From: Alkalihalobacillus alcalophilus ATCC 27647 = CGMCC 1.3604
Lineage (GTDB): Bacteria; Bacillota; Bacilli; Bacillales; Bacillaceae_D
Length of the DNA stretch: 5,561 nt
Direction: 5' to 3'
Assembly: GCF_000292245.2 (NCBI RefSeq)
Contig: NZ_ALPT02000136.1
Coordinates: forward strand, 1-5,561
In this document: piece after piece, positions 1 through 5,375 of the stretch
Layout: every line of letters starts with the position of its first letter
Numbering within the stretch: the stretch's first letter is position 1
Made by a program: the position numbers and the translations under genes
The notes under the pieces: model-generated
What the model saw: the letters and a program-made list of their open reading frames with translations, nothing else
Told to the model about the DNA's origin: nothing
Databases searched by the model: none

Positions 1-346
1 TCCTTTTGCTCCTTCCCTTTTATTGCCTCCATCACCATTTGGTTACCTCTTTTCCATTCTCTCCTTCCCATTTATTGTCTCCATCTCTATTTGGTTACCT
101 CTTTTCCATTCTCTCCTTCCCATTTGTTGTCTCCATCTCCATTTGGTTACCTCTTTTCCATTCTCTCCTTCCCATTTATTGCCTCCATCTTCATTTGGAC
201 ACCTCTTTTCCTTTTGTTCTTTCCCTTTTATTGCCTCCATCTCCATTTGGTTACCTCTTTTCCTTTTGCTCTTTCCCTTTTATTGTCTCCACCTCCATTT
301 GGTTACCTCTTTTCCTTTTGCTCTTTCCCATTTATTGTCTCCATCT
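1..346. repeat. 52-bp tandem repeat array (about 6.5 units, open at window edge)
   Basis: Head-to-tail repeats with an exact 52-bp period. Units start at 41, 93, 145, 197, 249 and 301, each opening with GGTTACCTCTTTTCC (GGACACC in the fourth), preceded by a partial 40-bp unit at 1-40. The last unit degenerates after about position 346. The plus strand is about 80% pyrimidine. Units at 41, 93 and 145 carry an A-type core (CCATTCTCTCCTTCCC). Those at 1, 197, 249 and 301 carry a B-type core (CCTTTTG followed by CTC or TTC and then TTTCCC or similar), and the last is an A/B hybrid. Units 41 and 93 differ by only two bases. Because 52 is not a multiple of three, the long open frames across the array on the plus strand arise from the low-complexity repeat and have no Shine-Dalgarno support. 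Function is unknown; it is not a CRISPR array because no unique spacers separate the repeats. The array continues beyond position 1, so its full size is not visible. Confidence 0.95.
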
Positions 347-352
347 TTTTGC

Positions 353-393
353 TAACCACCAGCCTTTACTTTTTTCTCGGCTTACAACCCAAA
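353..393. other. Short unique segment between repeat array and hairpin
   Basis: Together with the array and the hairpin this completes the gene-free stretch from 1 to 442. I see no coding frame with a ribosome binding site, no promoter and no repeat unit here. On the minus strand it follows the ohr hairpin and carries a short A-rich run at about 376-370. Confidence 0.5.
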
Positions 394-426
394 TAGCCCC
401 AGTAAGCACACTGCCTACTGGGGCTA
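394..426 (-). terminator. Hairpin downstream of ohr, probable terminator with weak U tract
   Basis: An 11-bp perfect inverted repeat, TAGCCCCAGTA (394-404) and TACTGGGGCTA (416-426), starts 17 bases past the ohr stop codon. The GC-rich stem and its position fit a transcription terminator. The base run after it on the minus strand is only TTTGGGTTGT rather than a solid T tract, so termination could be partial. Reading in the plus direction, no T run follows, so it does not look bidirectional. Confidence 0.65.
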
Positions 427-442
427 TAAATCTAAGCAATAT

Positions 443-865
443 TTATCTCGTGATTACATTTAATGTCACTTCTACATTACCCCTTGTTGCTTTTGAATAA
501 GGGCAAAAGTCGTGAGCTTTATGTACAAGCTCATTTGCTTCCTCATCTGATACGCCTTGAACGAGGGCATTTAGTGTTACGGCAATTTTAAAACCACCAT
601 CACTTGAATCCTTGACTAAACTTACTTCGGCTTCAATTTCTGATTCAATTTCTTTTTTCGCCTTTGAAGCGATTAAATTTAACGCTCCATCAAAGCAAGC
701 CGCATATCCAGCCGCAAATAATTGCTCTGGGTTTGTTGCATCCTTAACCTCTTCACCTGCTTTTGGCATCTTTAATTTTAAATCAATGACCCCATTCTCT
801 GATTGAACATGTCCTTCTCGTCCACCATGTGCTTTTGCTTGTGCTGTTAAAATTGTATCTCCCAT
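443..865 (-). CDS. ohr: Organic hydroperoxide resistance protein (Ohr family peroxidase)
   Basis: A 140-residue protein of the Ohr/OsmC superfamily, a cytoplasmic thiol peroxidase that reduces organic hydroperoxides. Both redox cysteines are visible: Cys57 in FAAGYAACFDGAL (peroxidatic) and Cys121 in HDFCPYSKATRG (resolving), 64 residues apart as in characterised Ohr proteins. The usual active-site partners are also present, Arg16 (GGREGHV) and Glu47 (NPEQLF). The C-terminal FCPYSKATRGN motif places it in the Ohr subgroup rather than OsmC. The ATG at 865 is chosen because AAGGAG (879-874) lies 8 bases upstream; an in-frame TTG at 871 is too close to that site. The gene stands alone between the pdp terminator and its own hairpin. 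No adjacent ohrR regulator is seen and no obvious OhrR-type inverted repeat lies upstream, but a SigB-like promoter does, which recalls B. subtilis ohrB. Assigning it as an ohrB orthologue is inference. Confidence 0.95.
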   Translation of the reverse strand: MGDTILTAQAKAHGGREGHVQSENGVIDLKLKMPKAGEEVKDATNPEQLFAAGYAACFDGALNLIASKAKKEIESEIEAEVSLVKDSSDGGFKIAVTLNALVQGVSDEEANELVHKAHDFCPYSKATRGNVEVTLNVITR

Positions 866-873
866 TATCAAAA

Positions 874-879
874 CTCCTT
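874..879 (-). promoter_or_regulatory. Ribosome binding site of ohr
   Basis: AAGGAG on the minus strand, 8 bases before the ATG at 865. It supports that ATG over the in-frame TTG two codons upstream. Confidence 0.8.
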
Positions 880-906
880 CCTAAATTAAGAACACTCTGT
901 TTAACT

Positions 907-932
907 ATTCACTTTTTGAGCTAAAATTAAAC
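907..932 (-). promoter_or_regulatory. Candidate SigB-type promoter of ohr
   Basis: On the minus strand GTTTAA (932-927) is followed after 14 bases by GTGAAT (912-907). The general-stress sigma factor SigB of Bacillus recognises roughly GTTTAA, 12-15 bases, GGGWAW; the -35 element matches fully and the -10 element at five of six positions. The -10 element ends 41 bases before the ohr ATG, leaving room for a short leader. I saw no good SigA promoter in the same gap; the best was TTGTCG with a poor -10. The prediction assumes the organism has sigB, which this window cannot show. Confidence 0.5.
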
Positions 933-951
933 ACCTTTATATAAGTTCGAC

Positions 952-986
952 AAAAAAAGATCATACCCTTCTAAAAGAGTATGATC
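952..986 (-). terminator. Intrinsic terminator of the deoB-punA-pdp operon
   Basis: A perfect 8-bp stem, GATCATAC (959-966) with GTATGATC (979-986), is followed on the minus strand by seven consecutive T residues (958-952). It begins 10 bases after the pdp stop codon. Stem plus T run on the coding strand is the standard rho-independent layout and marks the end of the nucleoside operon. Confidence 0.93.
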
Positions 987-995
987 GATTCATTT

Positions 996-2300
996 TTAAT
1001 GTTTGATAATCTCATGAATAAGTGGAGGAGAAGTCACTAACTCATTTGTTAATTGATACGCCTCATAGATAATTTGTTGTACTTCTTCTACTTGTTTGTC
1101 ATTACTATGTAACGTAACAAGCGATTCGCCTTGTTCAACATAATCACCGATTTTTTTGTTTAAAATAAGACCAACTGCTAAATCAATTTCTGCCTCTTTT
1201 GTTGGTCGACCTGCTCCTAGCTTCATAGCAGCCGTTCCAATCTTGTCAGCGATGATTTCTGCTACATAGCCGCTTTTTGGCGATGGTACTTCTAGTTTAT
1301 AAGTGGCCTCTGGTAATTTTTCAAGCTGATCAACAATCGAATCGTCACCACCTTGAGCCCGAATAAATGTTTTAAAGGTTTCAAGCGCTTTGCCGCTACG
1401 AATTACTTCTTCTAATTTTGTTCTAGCCTCTTCTATTGAACTCGCTTTTTCGGCTAAATAGACCATATAACTTCCTAACGTTAAACATAATTCATGTAAA
1501 TCACTAGGCCCTTCCCCTTTTAACAGTTCAATCGCTTCTTTTACTTCTAAAGCATTTCCAACGGTTTGTCCGAGTGGTTGATTCATATCCGAAATAATCG
1601 CCATTGTTTGACGTCCTAGCTCATTACCGATTTCAACCATTGCAGTCGCTAATTCTTTCGCTTGCTCAAACTCCTTCATAAAAGCACCAGAGCCAACTTT
1701 TACATCTAAAACAATCGCTTCTGCCCCAGAGGCAATTTTTTTACTCATAACAGAGCTTGCAATGAGTGGAATCGAATTAACCGTTGCGGTCACATCACGT
1801 AAACTGTATAGCTTTTTATCAGCTGGTGTTAAATTATTTGTTTGACCAACAACCGCTACTTTATGTTCATTTACTTGTTTTAAAAACTGTTCCGTGTCCA
1901 TTTCAACCGAGAAACCTGGGATCGCTTCAAGTTTATCAAGAGTTCCCCCTGTATGACCTAAACCACGGCCCGACATTTTCGCAACCGGTACCCCTACTGA
2001 AGCAACGAGTGGTGCTAAAGCAATCGTCGTTTTATCACCGACACCACCAGTAGAGTGTTTATCTACTTTTATACCTTCAAGCGATGATAAGTCAATCTTA
2101 TCGCCTGAATTGACCATCGCCATTGTCAATTCAGCCCGCTCTGCTTTTGTCATGTCCTGAAAAAAGATCGCCATTGATAAAGCTGACATTTGATAATCAG
2201 GAATATCACCTTTTGTATAATTAGAAATAATAAAATGAATTTCTTCCTTTGTTAACTCTAAACCATCTCTTTTTTTCTCGATTAAATCAACCATCCTCAT
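996..2300 (-). CDS. pdp: Pyrimidine-nucleoside phosphorylase
   Basis: A 434-residue cytoplasmic enzyme that phosphorolyses uridine, thymidine and deoxyuridine to base plus (deoxy)ribose-1-phosphate. Visible elements are the phosphate loop KHSTGGVGD (81-89), the family signature SGRGLGHTGGTLDKLE (110-125), and base-binding Arg168, Ser183 and Lys187 in YSLRDVT and SSVMSKK. These numbers agree with the Geobacillus stearothermophilus enzyme, and the length equals the Bacillus Pdp family norm. Lys108 just before the signature is, as I recall, the residue separating broad-specificity PyNP from strict thymidine phosphorylases, which have Met there. The C-terminal lobe from about residue 345 is the PYNP C-terminal domain. 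The start is the ATG at 2300 (MRMVD), with GGGGGA 6 bases upstream; an in-frame GTG at 2318 would place that site inside the gene. It is the last gene of the operon, 21 bp after punA. B. subtilis instead carries pdp with deoC and nupC. Confidence 0.97.
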   Translation of the reverse strand: MRMVDLIEKKRDGLELTKEEIHFIISNYTKGDIPDYQMSALSMAIFFQDMTKAERAELTMAMVNSGDKIDLSSLEGIKVDKHSTGGVGDKTTIALAPLVASVGVPVAKMSGRGLGHTGGTLDKLEAIPGFSVEMDTEQFLKQVNEHKVAVVGQTNNLTPADKKLYSLRDVTATVNSIPLIASSVMSKKIASGAEAIVLDVKVGSGAFMKEFEQAKELATAMVEIGNELGRQTMAIISDMNQPLGQTVGNALEVKEAIELLKGEGPSDLHELCLTLGSYMVYLAEKASSIEEARTKLEEVIRSGKALETFKTFIRAQGGDDSIVDQLEKLPEATYKLEVPSPKSGYVAEIIADKIGTAAMKLGAGRPTKEAEIDLAVGLILNKKIGDYVEQGESLVTLHSNDKQVEEVQQIIYEAYQLTNELVTSPPLIHEIIKH

Positions 2301-2306
2301 TTGGCA

Positions 2307-2312
2307 TCCCCC
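2307..2312 (-). promoter_or_regulatory. Ribosome binding site of pdp
   Basis: GGGGGA on the minus strand, 6 bases before the ATG at 2300. It argues against the longer GTG start at 2318, which lies upstream of the site. Confidence 0.75.
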
Positions 2313-2321
2313 ATTCACAAG

Positions 2322-3140
2322 TTACATTTTTTTGATTGTCTCTTTTACTAAATCAAGGAAATCAGTTTTTACTCTTTCAGTCGTTTCAATAACTTCATCA
2401 TGTGATAATGGTTGTGGTAAAATCCCTGCTGCCATATTCGAAATGCATGAAATTCCTAAAACGTCTAAACCAGCATGACGGGCTACAATCACTTCAGGAA
2501 CAGTTGACATTCCAACCGCATCCCCACCAATTGCTCGAATCATGCGAACTTCTGCCGGAGTTTCATAAATTGGACCTGTGTTGGCCACATAAACACCTTT
2601 TTGAACTTTAATTCCTAACTCACCAGCAACTGACTCGGCAACCTCACGTAATTGTGGGCAATAAGCTGTTGACATATCCGGAAAACGAACACCTAGTTCT
2701 GGATCATTTGGTCCAATTAATGGATTTTGGTACATATTATTAATATGATCGGTAATTAGCATTAAGTCTCCTGCCTCAAACTCCATATTAACTCCACCAG
2801 CAGCATTAGTAACAATTAATTGTTCGACCCCTAGCTCCTTCATAACACGGACAGGATATGTGACATGATCAAGTGGATAACCTTCATAATAGTGGAATCT
2901 TCCTTGCATAGCGACAACATTTTTTCCTTTTAATTCTCCAAATACGAGTTGACCTGCATGTCCTTCAACCGTAGATACTGGAAAATGAGGAATGTCTGAA
3001 TAAGAGATTTTAATTGGATTTTCAATTTCATCCGCTAATAAACCAAGTCCTGATCCTAAAATAAGACCAATTTTTGGTGCTTGGATTTTTTTCTCATTTA
3101 AATAGTCGACCGTTTCTAATAATTTCACTTTTGTTGTCAT
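2322..3140 (-). CDS. punA: Purine-nucleoside phosphorylase, trimeric PNP family
   Basis: A 272-residue cytoplasmic enzyme (called PupG in B. subtilis) that splits guanosine, inosine and their deoxy forms with phosphate. It has the features of the trimeric PNP family: phosphate loop ILGSGLG (Ser30), VEGHAGQ (His61), QGRFHYYEG (Arg81, His83, Tyr85), TNAAGG (111-116), the YETPAE stretch with Glu193, and GMSTVPEV with Met211. Asn235 in CISNMAAG aligns with the asparagine that selects 6-oxopurines in the human enzyme (Asn243), so guanine and hypoxanthine nucleosides are the expected substrates rather than adenosine. Length is normal. The ATG start follows a GGGGG run (3154-3150) that overlaps the deoB stop codon, leaving a 13-bp gap and suggesting translational coupling. 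It sits between deoB and pdp, so all phosphorolysis steps and the mutase step are co-transcribed. Confidence 0.97.
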   Translation of the reverse strand: MTTKVKLLETVDYLNEKKIQAPKIGLILGSGLGLLADEIENPIKISYSDIPHFPVSTVEGHAGQLVFGELKGKNVVAMQGRFHYYEGYPLDHVTYPVRVMKELGVEQLIVTNAAGGVNMEFEAGDLMLITDHINNMYQNPLIGPNDPELGVRFPDMSTAYCPQLREVAESVAGELGIKVQKGVYVANTGPIYETPAEVRMIRAIGGDAVGMSTVPEVIVARHAGLDVLGISCISNMAAGILPQPLSHDEVIETTERVKTDFLDLVKETIKKM

Positions 3141-3153
3141 TTTTATAATCCCC

Positions 3154-4329
3154 CTATAACTCTTTTAAAAAGCTTGTCCCTAGTTTTGGTAAAGCGACGG
3201 CAAAGTTTTCAGCAATCGTGGCCCCTATGTCTGCAAAGGTATCTTTTACTCCTAATGAAGTTCCAGATTGTTGATTTTTTGTATACGTTAACAAAGGTAC
3301 AAATTCTCTTGTATGATCCGTTCCTTTAAAAGTCGGATCATTGCCGTGGTCTGCCGTAATAATTAATAAATCTTTCTCTTTTAAATGGTTCATTACTTCA
3401 ATCAATTGTCGGTCAAATTGTTCTAAAGCTTCACCATAACCGATTGGATCTCTTCTATGCCCATATTTCGCATCAAAATCAACGAGGTTTAAAAAGGCTA
3501 AACCGGTAAAATCTCGCTCCATCACGTTAAGCAATTTTTCCATACCATCATCATTTGAGACCGTTCGAATTGCATCAGTAATTCCTTCTCCATCATAAAT
3601 ATCTGAAATTTTTCCTAAAGCAATCGAATCAAAACCACCATCCATCAATTCATTCATTACCGTACGAGCAAATGGTTTTAAAGCGTAATCATGTCGATTA
3701 GCCGTTCGCTCCCAAGCTCCCTCTGCTCCAATAAATGGTCTTGCGATAATTCGTCCTAAACGATACGGAGGTTTGAGCGTCATTTTGCGAGCTTTTAAAC
3801 AAATCTCATACAGTTCTTCTAAAGGAACAACCTCTTCGTGAGCCGCAATTTGTAAGACAGAGTCAGCTGACGTATACACAATTAAATCTCCTGAGCGGAC
3901 ATGCTCTGCCCCTAACTCATCTAAAATTTCCGTTCCAGATGCGACTTTATTCCCGATTACTTTTCGGCCTGTTTCCTTTTCAAGTTGCTCAATCAAATCT
4001 GGTGGAAAACCTTCTGGAAACACCTGAAAAGGTTCTTTAATATGTAAGCCCATAATCTCCCAATGTCCAGTCATCGTATCTTTCCCACTTGATGCTTCTT
4101 GCATTTTCCCATAGTGACCAATCGGCTGTTGGACTTTTTCTACCCCTTTAATCGGTTCAATGTGAGCTAAACCCATTCTCGCCATATTTGGCAGCTTTAA
4201 TCCGTTCATCGCCTTGGCAATATTCCCTAAAGTATGCGAACCAACATCTCCAAATTGATCAGCATCTGGAGCTTCTCCAATCCCAACAGAGTCCATGACA
4301 ATTAAAAATATTCTTTCATAATCTCTCAC
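3154..4329 (-). CDS. deoB: Phosphopentomutase
   Basis: A 391-residue cytoplasmic metalloenzyme of the alkaline-phosphatase superfamily (Drm in B. subtilis). It converts ribose-1-phosphate and deoxyribose-1-phosphate to the 5-phosphates, joining nucleoside breakdown to central metabolism. Metal ligands and nucleophile are all present: Asp13 (VMDSVGIGEAPDA), Thr85 (GKDTMTGHWE, the phosphorylated residue), Asp286 and His291 (VDFDAKYGHR), Asp327 and His328 (TADHGND), His339 (TDHTRE). With the start at GTG 4329 these numbers coincide with the published Bacillus cereus enzyme. That start has GGAGGGG 7 bases upstream. An in-frame ATG at 4353 would add eight residues not seen in the family, lacks a ribosome binding site and lies upstream of the one at 4343. 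First gene of the nucleoside operon, 136 bp after xerD, with candidate promoter elements in that gap. Confidence 0.98.
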   Translation of the reverse strand: MRDYERIFLIVMDSVGIGEAPDADQFGDVGSHTLGNIAKAMNGLKLPNMARMGLAHIEPIKGVEKVQQPIGHYGKMQEASSGKDTMTGHWEIMGLHIKEPFQVFPEGFPPDLIEQLEKETGRKVIGNKVASGTEILDELGAEHVRSGDLIVYTSADSVLQIAAHEEVVPLEELYEICLKARKMTLKPPYRLGRIIARPFIGAEGAWERTANRHDYALKPFARTVMNELMDGGFDSIALGKISDIYDGEGITDAIRTVSNDDGMEKLLNVMERDFTGLAFLNLVDFDAKYGHRRDPIGYGEALEQFDRQLIEVMNHLKEKDLLIITADHGNDPTFKGTDHTREFVPLLTYTKNQQSGTSLGVKDTFADIGATIAENFAVALPKLGTSFLKEL

Positions 4330-4336
4330 TAAAAAA

Positions 4337-4343
4337 CCCCTCC
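4337..4343 (-). promoter_or_regulatory. Ribosome binding site fixing the GTG start of deoB
   Basis: GGAGGGG on the minus strand, 7 bases before GTG 4329. It lies inside the extension that an upstream ATG start (4353) would translate, and so decides for the GTG. Confidence 0.85.
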
Positions 4344-4367
4344 AACTTCCCATTCTTTTCTTTTGTT

Positions 4368-4413
4368 ATTATACCCAACTCTCTCATAATACGAGCAAAA
4401 GCGTAAACGTCAG
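4368..4413 (-). promoter_or_regulatory. Candidate SigA promoter elements upstream of deoB
   Basis: Two overlapping possibilities are visible on the minus strand. One is CTGACG (4413-4408), 16 bases, TATTAT (4391-4386). The other is a perfect -10, TATAAT (4373-4368), with only a poor -35 such as TTGCTC (4398-4393) 19 bases away. Either would start transcription shortly before deoB and make deoB-punA-pdp independent of xerD. There is no terminator-like stem with a T run after xerD, so read-through from xerD is also possible. Confidence 0.45.
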
Positions 4414-4422
4414 AAGTCTGAC
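4409..4422. promoter_or_regulatory. 14-bp palindrome, candidate operator before deoB
   Basis: GTCAGA and TCTGAC form a perfect 6-bp inverted repeat around a 2-base centre. On the minus strand a further TCAGA lies just upstream, giving TCAGAGG, TCAGACT, TCTGACG in 7-base steps. The palindrome overlaps the -35 element of one candidate deoB promoter, where a repressor would act. No T run follows, so a terminator is unlikely. The half-site loosely resembles those of FadR-type GntR regulators, but the cognate regulator is not identified. Confidence 0.4.
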
Positions 4423-4465
4423 CTCTGATAGTAAAAAAGAAAATTTATCCTCACCAATTCCTCTT

Positions 4466-5356
4466 TTAAGCACGTGGATGGAACTGGGAATAAACATCTT
4501 TTAATCTCGTTTTTGTCACATGAGTATAAATTTGAGTTGTTGATATATCAACATGTCCAAGCATTTCTTGTACCGCTCGTAAATCGGCTCCATTTTCTAA
4601 TAAATGAGTGGCAAATGAATGCCTTAACGTATGGGGAGATAATTCTTTTGTTATCCCTGCATCCTTTGTTAATTGTTTTAAAATCTTCCAAAAACCTTGT
4701 CTCGTTAATGGTCGCCCGTAATGATTTACAAATAAGCTATCATGTTGATTCTTTTTTAACAAGTGCCCTCTCGCTTTATCCAAATAACGCTCGATTTCTT
4801 TTACGGCTGTATTCCCTAAAGGAATAATTCTTTCTTTGTTGCCTTTTCCAATACAACGGATAAAACCCATTGATAAATGAATATCACTCAAACTTAATTG
4901 AGTCATTTCAGTTACTCGCATTCCTGTTGCATACAAGAGCTCTAGCATCGCCTTATTTCGGATTTGGATCGGCTTTGTTCCATCCGCCATTTCTAATAAA
5001 GCCTCTACTTCTTCTAATGCTAATATTTTTGGGAGTCGTTTTGATGCTTTTGGCATTTCGATTAAATCAGATGGATCATGATCCAAATGTCGCTCCCTCA
5101 CTTGATATTGATGAAAGGCTCGAATTGTTGATAATGTTCTAGCAAGTGTCGAAGCGGCTTTTCCTTGTTCTTTTAAGAAAAACAAATATTGTCGAATCGA
5201 GTCTCGTTTAACCGCTTGGTAGGAGGTTATTTGTTCAACCTTTTGTAAATATCTTTGATAAGCAATCAAGTCTCGTCGGTAGGACAGTATTGTATTTTCG
5301 CTTAGCCCTCGTTCAATTCGAATATAATCGATAAAATCAGTTATCATTTTATCCAA
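4466..5356 (-). CDS. xerD: Site-specific tyrosine recombinase XerD
   Basis: A 296-residue cytoplasmic recombinase (RipX in B. subtilis) that works with XerC at dif to resolve chromosome dimers. The N-terminal SAM-like core-binding domain spans about residues 1-90, with the ITDFIDYIRIERGLSENT start typical of XerD. The catalytic domain holds the full set: Arg147 (YATGMRVTE), Lys171 (GKGNKER), His242 and Arg245 (SPHTLRHSFATH), His268 (MLGHVDI) and nucleophile Tyr277 (TQIYTH), within two residues of E. coli XerD. The start is taken as TTG 5356 because GAGGGG lies 9 bases upstream and the resulting length matches B. subtilis XerD. An ATG at 5347 is 18 bases from that site, and a GTG at 5383 lacks one and overlaps yqzK. 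XerD rather than XerC is inferred from sequence and from the yqzK neighbour. It is 19 bp... after the yqzK stop codon is counted, the two genes are almost contiguous and probably co-transcribed. Confidence 0.95.
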   Translation of the reverse strand: MDKMITDFIDYIRIERGLSENTILSYRRDLIAYQRYLQKVEQITSYQAVKRDSIRQYLFFLKEQGKAASTLARTLSTIRAFHQYQVRERHLDHDPSDLIEMPKASKRLPKILALEEVEALLEMADGTKPIQIRNKAMLELLYATGMRVTEMTQLSLSDIHLSMGFIRCIGKGNKERIIPLGNTAVKEIERYLDKARGHLLKKNQHDSLFVNHYGRPLTRQGFWKILKQLTKDAGITKELSPHTLRHSFATHLLENGADLRAVQEMLGHVDISTTQIYTHVTKTRLKDVYSQFHPRA

Positions 5357-5365
5357 AAGTAAACG

Positions 5366-5371
5366 CCCCTC
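5366..5371 (-). promoter_or_regulatory. Ribosome binding site deciding the TTG start of xerD
   Basis: GAGGGG on the minus strand, 9 bases before TTG 5356 and 18 before ATG 5347. The spacing favours the TTG. Confidence 0.7.
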
Positions 5372-5375
5372 ATTA

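Noticed and set aside
43..246. 67-codon minus-strand CDS
   Set aside because: It exists only because one unit lost its TAA; downstream it reads other frames of the same repeat and has no resemblance to a known protein. Treated as part of the repeat.
1..346. CRISPR array
   Set aside because: The whole 52-bp unit repeats without unique spacers, and no cas gene is in the window.
6..500. Long plus-strand open frames through the repeat array (6-500, 23-355, 91-396) encoding Phe/Leu/Ser/Pro-rich proteins
   Set aside because: All three plus frames stay open because a 52-bp period that is not a multiple of three cycles the same stop-poor pyrimidine sequence through every frame. There is no ribosome binding site, and the first frame runs into the antisense of the ohr hairpin and coding region.
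443..865. OsmC rather than Ohr
   Set aside because: The length, cysteine spacing and the FCPYSKATRGN motif fit the Ohr subgroup.
2301..2318. Longer pdp starting at GTG 2318
   Set aside because: The extra six residues are not part of the family, and the good ribosome binding site lies within this extension.
4396..4409. CcpA cre-like site (CAAAAGCGTAAACG on the plus strand)
   Set aside because: It matches the TGWAANCGNTNWCA consensus at only about 10 of 14 positions, missing both the leading TG and the trailing A, too weak to call.
4474..5142. Plus-strand open frames opposite xerD (4474-4827, 4870-5142), and similar ones opposite pdp, punA and ohr
   Set aside because: They are antisense to well-conserved genes, have no family resemblance and no convincing ribosome binding sites.
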